From positions 1 through 64,000 of the forward strand of contig NZ_CAMYFP010000001.1 in assembly GCF_947255105.1 (NCBI RefSeq): a stretch of DNA of 64,000 nt. The letters are read 5' to 3'. Of this stretch, positions 1 through 8,150 are shown piece by piece; within the stretch, counting starts at the first letter, position 1, and every line of letters starts with the position of its first letter. The position numbers and the translations under genes are program-made. The notes under the pieces were generated by a model. It was given only the letters and a program-made list of their open reading frames with translations, made no database searches and had not been told where the DNA came from. Source of the DNA: an uncultured Campylobacter sp. Its GTDB lineage: Bacteria > Campylobacterota > Campylobacteria > Campylobacterales > Campylobacteraceae.

Positions 1-55
1 GAGCACGACCTTGCCATGGTTGGGGTCGCGAGTTCGACTCTCGTTTCCCGCTCCA
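1..55 (+). tRNA. tRNA-Gly(GCC), 5' end outside window
   Basis: The 3' part of a tRNA is visible: anticodon stem-loop with loop TTGCCAT (anticodon GCC), T arm with GTTCGACTC, and a TTCCCGC acceptor strand followed by TCCA. The 5' acceptor and most of the D arm lie before base 1. It is the first of four tRNA genes packed into about 520 bases. Confidence 0.9.
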
Positions 56-69
56 AAAGTTGTTAATAG

Positions 70-159
70 GCCCGGATGGCGGAATTGGTAGACGCAAGGG
101 ACTTAAAATCCCTCGGAAATTTAACTTCCGTGCCGGTTCAATTCCGGCTCCGGGCACCA
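70..159 (+). tRNA. tRNA-Leu(TAA)
   Basis: Acceptor GCCCGGA pairs with TCCGGGC, followed by A and an encoded CCA. The anticodon stem AGGGA/TCCCT encloses loop CTTAAAA with anticodon TAA. A long variable arm of the class II type and the T loop GTTCAATTC are present. It lies 14 bases after the tRNA-Gly and probably shares its transcript. Confidence 0.95.
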
Positions 160-178
160 TTTAGGTAGCTAAATTTGC

Positions 179-252
179 GGCGACATGGCCAAGTGGTAAG
201 GCAAGAGCCTGCAAAGCTTTTATCCCCGGTTCAAATCCGGGTGTCGCCTCCA
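179..252 (+). tRNA. tRNA-Cys(GCA)
   Basis: Acceptor GGCGACA pairs with TGTCGCC, followed by discriminator T and encoded CCA. The anticodon loop CTGCAAA carries GCA between AGAGC and GCTTT. The T arm CCCGG TTCAAAT CCGGG is perfect. The small lipoprotein gene begins 13 bases after the CCA. Confidence 0.95.
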
Positions 253-265
253 ACAAGGAGAAGAG

Positions 266-427
266 ATGCGAATTGGTCTTTTTTGTATATCTGTTTTGTT
301 GATTTTGTTTTTTGGCGGTTGCTCAAATACTTGGCAAGGTATAAAAAGTGACACCAAAGAGAGTGTTGATTGGACAAAAGAGAAGGTTCACAAAAGCGCA
401 GATTGGGTATCTGACAAAACAAAATAA
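266..427 (+). CDS. entericidin-like small lipoprotein (53 aa)
   Basis: This short ORF encodes 53 residues between tRNA-Cys and tRNA-Ser. The N-terminus is a lysine-poor but strongly hydrophobic signal (MRIGLFCISVLLILFFGGC) ending in a lipobox-like GGC, so Cys19 is the probable lipidated residue. After it comes SNTWQGIKSDTKES and an amphipathic, lysine-rich tail with two DW pairs. The short length, the C-NT-x-x-G-x-x-x-D pattern and the helical tail resemble the entericidin A/B family, which are small outer-membrane or periplasmic lipoproteins. An AAGGAG ribosome binding site lies at 255-260, about 5 bases before the ATG. Family assignment is inference from the pattern; the gene itself is well supported. 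Confidence 0.75.
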   Translation: MRIGLFCISVLLILFFGGCSNTWQGIKSDTKESVDWTKEKVHKSADWVSDKTK

Positions 428-433
428 CTATTT

Positions 434-521
434 CGGGAGATGGCTGAGCGGCTGAAAGCGGCGGTCTTGAAAACCGTTGAGGGTAACACCTCCGGGGGTT
501 CAAATCCCTCTCTCCCGGCCA
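434..521 (+). tRNA. tRNA-Ser(TGA)
   Basis: Acceptor CGGGAGA pairs with TCTCCCG, followed by G and CCA. The anticodon loop CTTGAAA gives TGA. A long variable arm (about 16 bases) identifies the class II serine type. The gene starts only 6 bases after the lipoprotein stop codon, so the two are likely cotranscribed and separated by tRNA processing. Confidence 0.95.
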
Positions 522-585
522 TTACTATTTAAATTTCAACCTACAACTACAAATCCCCTAATTCTCAAATTTAACTTAAGGAAAA

Positions 586-1614
586 ATGATGTTTAGAATA
601 ATACTCTTTGTGCTACTAAGCCTTATAAATCTAGCTGCCAAAGGCGAAGTGACGATATTTGCAGTAGGCGATATCATGTATCATAAAGCCCAACTAGACA
701 GTGCAAAAAAGGGCGATGGCTTTGACTTTAGCGACAATTTTAAACATCTAGAAAAATATATCAAAAAGGCCGATATTGCACTTGCCAATCTAGAGACAAC
801 CATCGCAACTGATTTGAAATTTAGCGGCTATCCACTCTTTATGTCGCCGCCACAAGTCATTGAAAGCATAAAAAATGCTGGTTTTTCCATACTCTCTACA
901 GCAAACAATCACTCGCTTGATGGCAAAAAAGCGGGGGTTGAAAAGACAGTTGAAACTATAAAAGAGCAAGGGCTTTTAAACATAGGAAGCTACAAAGATA
1001 AAAGAAGTTTGCCTCTTATCGTAGAAAAAGACGGCTTGAAGCTTGGATTTGTCGCCTATACTTATGGGACAAATGGCATAGCGCTCAAAAATGAGGATAG
1101 TTATATGGTAGATAGGCTAGATGAAGAGCTTATAAAAAATGATTTTGCCTACCTAAAAGAGAGAGCTGACCTTATAGTTGCCTTTATACACTGGGGCGAT
1201 GAGTATCAAAAAGAGCCAAACAACTATCAAAAATCATGGGCTAAATTCCTTGCAAAAAATGGCGCTAACATTATCATCGGATCGCATCCTCACGTTGTGC
1301 AAGGCTATGAGATAGTAGATGGTGCTGTAGTTTTTTACTCGCTTGGCAACGCTTTGTCCAACCAAAGAGCAATCACTAGCAAAACAAAGGCTATAGAAGA
1401 TGGTTTGGGAGTTTTTTTAACTATCAAAAAAGATGAAGATGGAGCAAAAATTGGCTTTGAATTTGTCGATTTTTGGGTCGATAAAAGAGCAAAAGAGGGC
1501 AAATTTGTCTATAGCATAATGCCAAATGAGGATGTTTTAAATGGCTCTATAATTGGCGATAAAACAGAGGCTAAAAACTCACGAGCTAGGACCTATGAGG
1601 TGCTTGGCTTGTAG
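586..1614 (+). CDS. CapA family metallophosphoesterase-like protein
   Basis: A 342-residue protein with an N-terminal signal peptide (about residues 1-20, hydrophobic stretch IILFVLLSLINLAA), so it should be exported. The body has the CapA/PGA_cap pattern: VGDIMYHK near residue 27, ANLETTI near 67, TANNHSLD near 105, IHWGDEY near 203 and GSHPHVVQGYE near 233. These Asp, Asn and His residues match the calcineurin-like fold of the poly-gamma-glutamate capsule protein CapA. In genomes without capB/capC, as in the visible surroundings here, the substrate is unknown and cell-envelope phosphodiester or peptide chemistry is only a guess. AAGGA at 579-583 precedes the ATG; a second ATG follows immediately. 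The gene ends in a strong hairpin. Confidence 0.85.
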   Translation: MMFRIILFVLLSLINLAAKGEVTIFAVGDIMYHKAQLDSAKKGDGFDFSDNFKHLEKYIKKADIALANLETTIATDLKFSGYPLFMSPPQVIESIKNAGFSILSTANNHSLDGKKAGVEKTVETIKEQGLLNIGSYKDKRSLPLIVEKDGLKLGFVAYTYGTNGIALKNEDSYMVDRLDEELIKNDFAYLKERADLIVAFIHWGDEYQKEPNNYQKSWAKFLAKNGANIIIGSHPHVVQGYEIVDGAVVFYSLGNALSNQRAITSKTKAIEDGLGVFLTIKKDEDGAKIGFEFVDFWVDKRAKEGKFVYSIMPNEDVLNGSIIGDKTEAKNSRARTYEVLGL

Positions 1615-1656
1615 CTTAAATTTGTATAAATACAAATAGCCAAATTTGAGCTTTTT
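1613..1656 (+). terminator. Rho-independent terminator of capA-like gene
   Basis: AGCTTAAATTTG (1613-1624) pairs with CAAATTTGAGCT (1641-1652) with one G-U pair, followed by a T run to 1656. A smaller inverted repeat, ATTTGTA-TAAA-TACAAAT (1620-1637), lies inside it and could be an operator instead. Confidence 0.65.
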
Positions 1657-1672
1657 ATGCTGCTTATTATGC

Positions 1673-1678
1673 TATACT
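1673..1678 (+). promoter_or_regulatory. -10 element of the RND efflux operon
   Basis: TATACT lies 25 bases before the adaptor ATG, just after the capA-like terminator. An AGGAT ribosome binding site follows at 1694-1698. No clear -35 box, as is usual in Campylobacter. Confidence 0.5.
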
Positions 1679-1703
1679 TGAAATTAAAAATTTAGGATAG
1701 AAG

Positions 1704-2459
1704 ATGAGAAGAATTTTACTTTTGCTATCTTTTTTTAGTTTCATCTATGCAGCTCCTAGCCAACCAACAACCGAAGTTTATGCTAGTTTTGATGTGGTTG
1801 CAAAGGAGAGATCAAAGCTCTCTATCTTAGGTGTTGGAACTGTAGAGAGAATAAATGTTGAGGTTGGAGATATTGTAAAAAAGGGCGATGTGCTACTTGC
1901 TTTGGACTCTAGCGCCCAACAAATAGCCCTACAAAATGCAAACAACTCATTAAAAAAGGCAACTCTTGCCAAAGAACATCTCAAAAAAAGTCTTGATCGT
2001 TACAAAAGTGTTAAAAATACCATATCCAAGCAGAGTTTTGAAGATATAGAGTTTGAGTTTAAAAAAATATCCCTAGAGGAAGAAAATGCGAAAATAGGGG
2101 TAGAAAATGCTCAAGATAGACTAAACAAAACTCTTTTAAAAGCTCCATATGATGGCGTTATTGTCTTTAAATTTATAGAAGTTGGCGAGGGCGTTGCAGC
2201 TCCTTCACAACCACTAATTGAGATGATGAGCTATCCAATGACAAAGCTCTTGCTTAGTTTTGATAGCAAATTTATAGATGTTGTTAAGGTCGGACAGGAG
2301 TTCAGATATAGGCTAGAGGGTGGCGATAAAGAGTTTAGCTCCACAATTGACCTCATCTATCCAACTATCGACGTAAGAAACAGAAAAGTCTATGCCATCT
2401 CTTATGTAAAAGAGCTAAAAGTTGGTCTTTTTGGCGAAGGCAAAATCATCATAAAGTAG
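1704..2459 (+). CDS. RND efflux periplasmic adaptor (membrane fusion protein)
   Basis: A 251-residue periplasmic adaptor. A signal peptide (MRRILLLLSFFSFIYA) is followed by a lipoyl half-domain around residues 45-68 (VEVGDIVKKGDVLLALD), an alpha-helical hairpin at roughly 70-135 rich in Lys, Glu and Asn, the second lipoyl half (LLKAPYDGVIVFKFIEVGEG) and a short beta-barrel. At 251 residues it is shorter than the 350-400 usual for AcrA/CmeA, mainly at the C-terminus. It should bridge the downstream RND pump to an outer-membrane channel, but no channel gene is in the window, so it probably borrows one from elsewhere. The pump gene starts 6 bases after its stop, showing an operon. Confidence 0.85.
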   Translation: MRRILLLLSFFSFIYAAPSQPTTEVYASFDVVAKERSKLSILGVGTVERINVEVGDIVKKGDVLLALDSSAQQIALQNANNSLKKATLAKEHLKKSLDRYKSVKNTISKQSFEDIEFEFKKISLEEENAKIGVENAQDRLNKTLLKAPYDGVIVFKFIEVGEGVAAPSQPLIEMMSYPMTKLLLSFDSKFIDVVKVGQEFRYRLEGGDKEFSSTIDLIYPTIDVRNRKVYAISYVKELKVGLFGEGKIIIK

Positions 2460-2465
2460 ATAGCG

Positions 2466-5400
2466 ATGTTAAGATTTGCGATAAATAGACCAGTTACTAT
2501 AATGATGCTCTTTTTGTCTTTGATCATCTTTGGCTTTATGTCACTTAAAAAAATGCCTACCAACCTCTTTCCAGATGTCCAAATACCACTTATCAAAATC
2601 ACCACTTACGCAAATGGCGACCTAAACTACATTGAGTCAAAAATAACCAAAAAAATTGAAGATGAGATTGTAACTATTGACAATATTGACAAGATAAGAT
2701 CGATAAGTTATGACAACTTAAGCGTAGTTATAGTGCAATTTAAGCTAGAAAAAGATATAGAAGTGGCAGCCAATGACATAAGAGATCATCTCTCAAAGCT
2801 AGATTTGGCTGTAAAACCGCAGATAGAGAAGCTCTCAGCCGATAGCGGTAAGATACTAAGCCTCTTTATAACCTCCAAAAAAGACAATCAAAAAGAGTTG
2901 ATGTATGGAATAAATGATAAGATAAAGCCATTTTTACAAAGAGTTGAAGGTGTTGGAAAGGTCGATAGTATCGGCTATAGCGAACCAAAGATTAAAATTT
3001 ATCTAGATCCATTTTTACTTGATAAATATCATCTTGACGCAGCCAAAGTAGCCGCCATAATAAAGAGCCAAAACTTAAAATTCCCAATAGGAAAGCTCTC
3101 ATCAGAAGACAAAGAGCTGTTTATAAGAGGTGAGTTTGACGCAACTTCACTCCAAGAGATAGAAAACTTAACTCTACTTCCTGGACTTTTTTTAAAGGAT
3201 GTAGCGACCATAAAACAGGGCTATGACGATATAAACTCACTAGTTGTAATGGACGGCAAAGAGGGTGTTTTGCTAGATATCCTAAAGGTAAGTGGCGAAA
3301 ACTCACTAAAAACCATAAAAAATATCAAAAAAAGCCTAAATACATTGATAGAGCTAAATCCAAATTTAAACATCAAAGTTGCCTACGATAAGAGCGATAC
3401 CATCGAAAAACACATCTCTCAAGTTGGTTTTGATATGACCTTTGGAGTCTTTTTGACCATATTTATAGTTTTTTTCTTCTTAAGAGATGGTATTGCTACG
3501 CTAATTGCTGCCATTGCCATACCAACTTCTATTATAAGCACCTTTTTTATCATAGATATTTTGGGATATGACCTAAATCGCCTAACTCTAATAGCACTAA
3601 CTCTTGGTATAGGAATTTTTATAGATGATGCCATTGTTGTTACAGAAAATATCGCTAAAAAGATGCAAAGCAACAAAGAGCCACTTTTTGCAGCGTTTGA
3701 CGGAGTAAAAGAGATAGTCTTTAGCCTGCTTTCTATCAGCACAGTGCTACTTTGTGTATTTATCCCGATAGCCTTTATGGGTGGCATAGTTGGAAGATAC
3801 TTTAACTCATTTGCACTAAGTGTAGCTGGTGGAGTTATCGTATCATTTTTCGTCTCTATTTTGCTAATACCGACACTTGGAGGTAGATTTACCAACTCAA
3901 AACAGAGCAATTTTTATAAAAAAACAGAGCCGTTTTTTAGAGCTGGCGAAGAGCTATATGCAAAAACTTTACACTTTATTTTGAAATTTAAAGCCATTTT
4001 TCTAACAGCTGTTGCCATTGTAATTGCACTTATAATGTCGCTTATCATCTTTGTTGGAACAGACTTTTTGCCGATGGAAGATAACAGCGAGTTTGAAGTC
4101 TATCTCGAGACCAAACCTACGACTTCTCTAAATGAGACCAAAAAAGCTGCTTTGCCTATCTTAGAAGAGATAGTCAGCGACAAAGATGTTGAAGATGCCT
4201 ATTTGTTAGTTGGCTATACCGACGCCAAAGAGAGCCACAAAGCCAAAATTTATGTCAAGCTAAAAAGTCTTAAAGAGCGCACAATTAGACAACCAAAAAA
4301 GATAGAACAATACAGAGCCAAACTAAATCATCCTGAGCTAAAGATAAGAATTTTGGAGCTTCCTATTGTTGAGGCTGCGGGAGTTACTGAGCCAGTTCAA
4401 ATTTCTATCATAGGAGAGAGTTTTGAAAAGCTTGATGAGCTTAGCGCAAAGGCAAGGGAGATTTTAGAAAATATCGATGGCGTTGTCGATATCAAAAGTA
4501 GCAATGAGGACTCAAAAGAAAATTTAAAAATTACTTTAGAGCGTGAGAAAATGGCGCGTATGGGGCTAAATGCCTATGAAGTAGCACAAGTTCTTTATCA
4601 CTCTTTTAGCCTAAATGCAGTTGGCAATGTAGATATCGATGGCAAGCAGTATGAGATGGTGATGAGATTTGATGATAAAGATAAAAAAAGCATAGAAGAC
4701 CTTATGAAATTTAAGCTCATCAATTCAAACAATGAGAGCTTTTATCTCGGCTCTATCGCTAAATTTAGCTATCAAAAAAGTAGAGCCAACATAAATAGAC
4801 TAAACAGAGAGAGGGAGGTTTTGATAACCGCCAACATAAACAAAACTTCGCTTGATGTAGTCCAAAAAGCTATCGATAGCGAGCTAAAGCCGCTTTTGCC
4901 AAGTGGCTATGATTGTGTTTATTTGGGCTTTATTGAGATGATGGATGATACAAATGAGATTTTTATCTTTACAATTGCCCTAAGTGCGGCACTTATCTAT
5001 CTAATACTTGCTTCACTTTATGAGAGTTTTATCTTACCATTTATCATCATGATCTCTATGCCACTTGCCTTTGCAGGAGTTGTTGCTGGACTTACTTTAA
5101 GTGGCAATAGCTTTAGCCTTTTTGTAATGATTGGTGCAATTCTTCTTTTTGGTATGGTTGGCAAAAATGCCATTTTGGTGGTTGATTTTGCAAATAGATT
5201 TGTCCATGAGGGAAAAAGCCCCGATGAAGCAGTTGTGCTTGCCGGTAGAAAAAGACTTCGCGCTGTTCTTATGACAACTTTTGCTATGATTTTTGCTATG
5301 CTTCCACTTGCCATCTCCAAAGGAAGTGGCTATGAGGGCAACTCTCCTATGGCAATCTCTATCATTGCAGGGCTTATTAGCTCTACTTTTCTAACTCTTT

Positions 5401-5480
5401 TAGTAGTCCCTGCTCTTTTTGGAGTTGTTTATAGAGTAGATAGTTGGTTTAGAAAATTTTATGAAAAAGATAAAATTTAA
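2466..5480 (+). CDS. RND family efflux transporter, inner-membrane pump
   Basis: A 1004-residue AcrB/HAE1-type proton-driven pump. Two repeats each show a first transmembrane helix (residues 8-27 and about 510-530), a large periplasmic porter loop and a block of five to six helices. The proton-relay motif FIDDAIVVTEN in the first half (two Asp) and the Lys in GMVGKNAILVVDF in the second half are both intact, so it is probably active. The length fits the family (about 1000-1050). Substrates cannot be read from sequence; it is not close enough to CmeB to claim that name. It is transcribed with its adaptor. No terminator is obvious before the following tRNA-Ser promoter. Confidence 0.9.
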   Translation: MLRFAINRPVTIMMLFLSLIIFGFMSLKKMPTNLFPDVQIPLIKITTYANGDLNYIESKITKKIEDEIVTIDNIDKIRSISYDNLSVVIVQFKLEKDIEVAANDIRDHLSKLDLAVKPQIEKLSADSGKILSLFITSKKDNQKELMYGINDKIKPFLQRVEGVGKVDSIGYSEPKIKIYLDPFLLDKYHLDAAKVAAIIKSQNLKFPIGKLSSEDKELFIRGEFDATSLQEIENLTLLPGLFLKDVATIKQGYDDINSLVVMDGKEGVLLDILKVSGENSLKTIKNIKKSLNTLIELNPNLNIKVAYDKSDTIEKHISQVGFDMTFGVFLTIFIVFFFLRDGIATLIAAIAIPTSIISTFFIIDILGYDLNRLTLIALTLGIGIFIDDAIVVTENIAKKMQSNKEPLFAAFDGVKEIVFSLLSISTVLLCVFIPIAFMGGIVGRYFNSFALSVAGGVIVSFFVSILLIPTLGGRFTNSKQSNFYKKTEPFFRAGEELYAKTLHFILKFKAIFLTAVAIVIALIMSLIIFVGTDFLPMEDNSEFEVYLETKPTTSLNETKKAALPILEEIVSDKDVEDAYLLVGYTDAKESHKAKIYVKLKSLKERTIRQPKKIEQYRAKLNHPELKIRILELPIVEAAGVTEPVQISIIGESFEKLDELSAKAREILENIDGVVDIKSSNEDSKENLKITLEREKMARMGLNAYEVAQVLYHSFSLNAVGNVDIDGKQYEMVMRFDDKDKKSIEDLMKFKLINSNNESFYLGSIAKFSYQKSRANINRLNREREVLITANINKTSLDVVQKAIDSELKPLLPSGYDCVYLGFIEMMDDTNEIFIFTIALSAALIYLILASLYESFILPFIIMISMPLAFAGVVAGLTLSGNSFSLFVMIGAILLFGMVGKNAILVVDFANRFVHEGKSPDEAVVLAGRKRLRAVLMTTFAMIFAMLPLAISKGSGYEGNSPMAISIIAGLISSTFLTLLVVPALFGVVYRVDSWFRKFYEKDKI

Positions 5481-5490
5481 ATAAAATAGC

Positions 5491-5496
5491 TATAAT
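5491..5496 (+). promoter_or_regulatory. -10 element of tRNA-Ser(GGA)
   Basis: TATAAT in the context GCTATAATGATACC, 14 bases before the mature tRNA 5' end. Confidence 0.6.
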
Positions 5497-5510
5497 GATA
5501 CCTTTTATAA

Positions 5511-5598
5511 AGAGGGGTGTCCGAGTGGTTGAAGGAGCACGCCTGGAACGCGTGTAAGGTGCAAGCCTTCGAGGGTTCAAATCCCTTCCCCTCTGCCA
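5511..5598 (+). tRNA. tRNA-Ser(GGA)
   Basis: Acceptor AGAGGGG pairs perfectly with CCCCTCT, followed by G and CCA. Anticodon stem CACGC/GCGTG encloses CTGGAAC with anticodon GGA. A long variable arm marks a class II serine tRNA. Confidence 0.95.
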
Positions 5599-5658
5599 CA
5601 TATCTGCATAAATTTAACCTTAAAAATAGCATTTAACCACTTTTTATTTTATTTACGC

Positions 5659-5664
5659 TAGAAT
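5659..5664 (+). promoter_or_regulatory. -10 element of the putP transcript
   Basis: TAGAAT preceded by a T-rich tract. It predicts a transcript start near 5671, only a few bases before the strong AAAGGAGA ribosome binding site at 5675-5682 that serves the leader ORF rather than putP itself. Confidence 0.5.
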
Positions 5665-5686
5665 AGTCGCTTTCAAAGGAGAGAAC

Positions 5687-5728
5687 GTGACAATACAAAA
5701 GCAACACAATATGGTGGCAAATGGATAG
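5687..5728 (+). CDS. possible 13-residue leader peptide overlapping putP start
   Basis: A GTG codon 5 bases after a near-ideal Shine-Dalgarno (GGAG, 5678-5681) opens a 13-codon frame, MTIQKQHNMVANG, that ends at TAG 5726-5728. Its last codons overlap the putP ATG at 5721 in the arrangement ATGGATAG. The putP frame has no earlier in-frame start (a TGA lies at 5688) and only a weak GGTGG of its own, so translation of putP could be coupled to this leader. It could also be a chance frame. Confidence 0.4.
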   Translation: MTIQKQHNMVANG

Positions 5729-7412
5729 CATTGAACTTAACATACCAATAATAATCACCTTTATTGCCTACTCTCTTTTGATGCTTTGGATTGGCTTTTA
5801 TTTTTACAAAAAAAACGAAGATACCAAAGACTATTTTTTAGGCAATCGCTCTTTAGGCCCTGTAGTATCGGCTCTTAGTGCTGGCGCTAGTGATATGAGC
5901 GGATGGCTACTTATGGGACTTCCTGGCGCTTTGTATGTAGGTGGTCTTGTAAATTCAAACATCGCCATTGGACTTACAATAGGCGCTACCCTAAACTGGC
6001 TAATTGTCGCAAAAAGACTTAGGATCTACACAGGCAAATTTAACAACTGCATAACAATACCTGACTACTTTGAGCTACGTTTTGGAGATAGTAGCCATAT
6101 ATTAAGAGTCATATGTGCAGCGGTCATTCTTCTGTTTTTTACATTTTATATATCAAGCGGTCTTGTTGGTGGAGCAAAACTCTTTGAAGCTACATTTGGT
6201 CTAAAATATACTCACGCGCTTTTTATAGGAACTGCTATCATAGTTATCTACACCTTTTTGGGCGGATATAAGGCAGTTTGCTGGACAGATTTGGTGCAGG
6301 GTCTTTTGATGATGGGAGCACTTTTGGTAGTTGCTATTATGATGCTTTACAAAATAGGTGGCTTTGATCAAGCACTGCACTACATCAACAAAAGCGACAA
6401 CGCTAGAGTTTTGCTAGAGCAAAGACTTCAAAGCTCAAATTTAGACAAAAGCGACATTGATGAGCTCTTAAATTTACTAAACTCTACAAAAGATCTCTCC
6501 ATCTACATAGACTCTAAACAATACATTCACAAAGATATCGTCTCTATTTTGAGTAGTGGCGATGAAGAAAAAATGCAAAGTGCCATAGACGCACTAAAAA
6601 AACTAGATATGCAGACCAACAGAACACATCTTTTTACTGGAGTTTCACTTCTTAGTATCATCTCTGCGATGGCTTGGGGGCTTGGATATTTTGGGCAGCC
6701 GCATATATTGATAAGATTTATGTCGATAAGATCTGTTAGGGAGATCCCAACTGCCACCTTTATAGGGATCTCTTGGATGGCAATAAGTCTTATTACATCC
6801 TGCCTTATAGGGCTACTTGGTATTGCCTACATTAATAAATTTGATCTCTCTTTGCAAGATCCTGAAAAAATCTTTATCATTATGAGTGAGCTTCACTTCA
6901 ACCCTTGGATAGCAGGAGTTTTGCTAAGTGCCATACTTGCTGCTATCATGAGCACCGCTAGCTCACAACTTCTAGTTTCAAGCTCCACTATTGCTGAGGA
7001 TTTTTATAGAAGAGTATTTAAAAAAGATGCTAGCGAGAGTTCTGCAATGCTTATGGGAAGGGGCGGTGTGATTTTCATCTCTTTGATAGCTTTTTTCCTC
7101 TCATATGATAAAAACTCAAGTGTTTTGGAGATTGTAGCATATGCATGGGCGGGCTTTGGCGCAAGCTTTGGAAGTGTAATGCTCTTTTCTTTGTTTTGGA
7201 AAAAGATGAGTAGAGTTGGCGCAATAGCTGGAATGGTTGCTGGTGCCTTGGTGGTAGTTGCCTATAAAAACTTTTTAGCAACCGCACTAAATTTCCCAAT
7301 ATATGAGATAGTTCCTGGCTTTGTAGCAGCTGCTATAGCTATCATCATATTTAGTCTTTTATATCCACCAGCACAAAAGATAGAAGAGAAATTTAACAAG
7401 GTATTTAAATAA
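5721..7412 (+). CDS. putP: sodium/proline symporter
   Basis: A 563-residue member of the solute:sodium symporter family with about 13 transmembrane helices. The segment ASDMSGWLLMGLPGALYVGG (about residues 54-73), WAGFGASFG and the helix WGLGYFGQPHIL match PutP of enteric bacteria almost residue for residue, including the Asp and Trp near the sodium site. It imports proline with Na+. It is longer than the roughly 500 residues usual: between the helix ending near residue 212 and the GVSLLSII helix near residue 303 there is a hydrophilic, charged insertion of roughly 65 residues. No putA is in the window. The start is fixed by an upstream in-frame stop; see the leader ORF for likely translational coupling. 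Confidence 0.92.
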   Translation: MDSIELNIPIIITFIAYSLLMLWIGFYFYKKNEDTKDYFLGNRSLGPVVSALSAGASDMSGWLLMGLPGALYVGGLVNSNIAIGLTIGATLNWLIVAKRLRIYTGKFNNCITIPDYFELRFGDSSHILRVICAAVILLFFTFYISSGLVGGAKLFEATFGLKYTHALFIGTAIIVIYTFLGGYKAVCWTDLVQGLLMMGALLVVAIMMLYKIGGFDQALHYINKSDNARVLLEQRLQSSNLDKSDIDELLNLLNSTKDLSIYIDSKQYIHKDIVSILSSGDEEKMQSAIDALKKLDMQTNRTHLFTGVSLLSIISAMAWGLGYFGQPHILIRFMSIRSVREIPTATFIGISWMAISLITSCLIGLLGIAYINKFDLSLQDPEKIFIIMSELHFNPWIAGVLLSAILAAIMSTASSQLLVSSSTIAEDFYRRVFKKDASESSAMLMGRGGVIFISLIAFFLSYDKNSSVLEIVAYAWAGFGASFGSVMLFSLFWKKMSRVGAIAGMVAGALVVVAYKNFLATALNFPIYEIVPGFVAAAIAIIIFSLLYPPAQKIEEKFNKVFK

Positions 7413-7481
7413 ATTAATTCAAATTTGGCTAAATTTAAAGCTTTTTGATGGTAAATTTGTGTTGATTTGTCTAGTAAGAAG

Positions 7482-7558
7482 TGGTATCAAGAGGGAGACT
7501 TGAACTCCCGACCTCCGGCTTATGAGACCAGCGCTCTAACCAGCTGAGCTACCTTGAC
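7482..7558 (-). tRNA. tRNA-Met(CAT), elongator type
   Basis: Read on the minus strand: acceptor GTCAAGG pairs with TCTTGAT with G-U pairs at both ends, then A and encoded CCA. Anticodon loop CTCATAA carries CAT; stem CTGGT/GCCGG. T arm GGGAG/CTCCC is perfect. CAT could also be an Ile2 tRNA whose C is lysidine-modified by TilS; the paired first base argues against initiator tRNA. Confidence 0.75.
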
Positions 7559-7594
7559 ACGAAAAGTGATATTTTATCTTCTCTCTACTTATAA

Positions 7595-7873
7595 TTAACT
7601 AAATTTATCTCTTTTTTTTGAAGATATAAATTTATCAACCAACCAAAGAAGCCTTGGAAGTATGAAATTTACATCTATAAATTTAACTAAAGCAAACTTA
7701 AATTCGCCTCTGTTGATGAAAAAAAGCTCCTTTGATATGTTAAATCCAGGGTCTTTTTTCATCAAATTTAACTTAGCAAGCTCAAGTGATGTTTTGCCAC
7801 GTGGCTCACTTTTGCCCTCAAGCATGGAGACTAATTTTTGGATTTTTTGCTCTTTTTTACTCTTTATCTCCAT
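7595..7873 (-). CDS. small hypothetical protein in yqjDE-like operon
   Basis: A 92-residue basic protein (MEIKSKKEQKIQKLVSMLEG at the start, ending in KKRDKFS), with a moderately hydrophobic stretch near residues 58-80. It is the third gene of a minus-strand operon and begins 1 base after the stop of the holin-like gene. I do not recognise a domain. By position it corresponds to YqjK in the enterobacterial yqjD-yqjE-yqjK operon, but the sequence does not prove this. A frame on the opposite strand (7662-7898) lacks a ribosome binding site and is judged a shadow. Confidence 0.6.
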   Translation of the reverse strand: MEIKSKKEQKIQKLVSMLEGKSEPRGKTSLELAKLNLMKKDPGFNISKELFFINRGEFKFALVKFIDVNFILPRLLWLVDKFISSKKRDKFS

Positions 7874-7874
7874 T

Positions 7875-8147
7875 TTAGCCTCTAATTTTAACTATTAAAA
7901 AAACTAAAAGTGCAGATAAAAATGCCGCAAATGAGCTTAAAAATAGCGCTGCTATAAGCCCTAAAAACTTTTTTGCCAAGAAAAATATCGCTACTATCAA
8001 AAAGACAAAGCCAACAAAACAAAGAAGAGCGACCAAGCCGCTCCATATGATGGCTCCAAGGCTTTTTTGAAAAGAGACTCTTATCTCATCTGCTTGAGCC
8101 TCTACAAGCTCGCAAGCCGATATTATAAACTCAGATATAGTTGCCAT
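7875..8147 (-). CDS. phage holin family / YqjE-like membrane protein
   Basis: A 90-residue protein with two transmembrane segments, about residues 32-58 (AIIWSGLVALLCFVGFVFLI) and 64-88, and a charged N-terminus. The layout fits the Actinobacteriophage holin III / YqjE family of bacterial inner-membrane proteins, which despite the name are not phage genes in this setting. It starts 3 bases after the upstream DUF883-like gene, so the two are translated from one message. YqjE and YqjD in E. coli are stress- and stationary-phase membrane proteins of unclear role. Confidence 0.7.
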   Translation of the reverse strand: MATISEFIISACELVEAQADEIRVSFQKSLGAIIWSGLVALLCFVGFVFLIVAIFFLAKKFLGLIAALFLSSFAAFLSALLVFLIVKIRG

Positions 8148-8150
8148 AAG

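Noticed and set aside
231..503. 90-codon minus-strand frame over the tRNA cluster
   Set aside because: Crosses tRNA-Ser and tRNA-Cys and the lipoprotein gene; not coding.
3419..3910. 163-codon frame antisense to the RND pump
   Set aside because: Mirror of membrane-helix codons in the pump gene; no start signals.
7662..7898. 78-codon plus-strand frame over the yqjK-position gene
   Set aside because: No ribosome binding site; the minus-strand gene has operon context.
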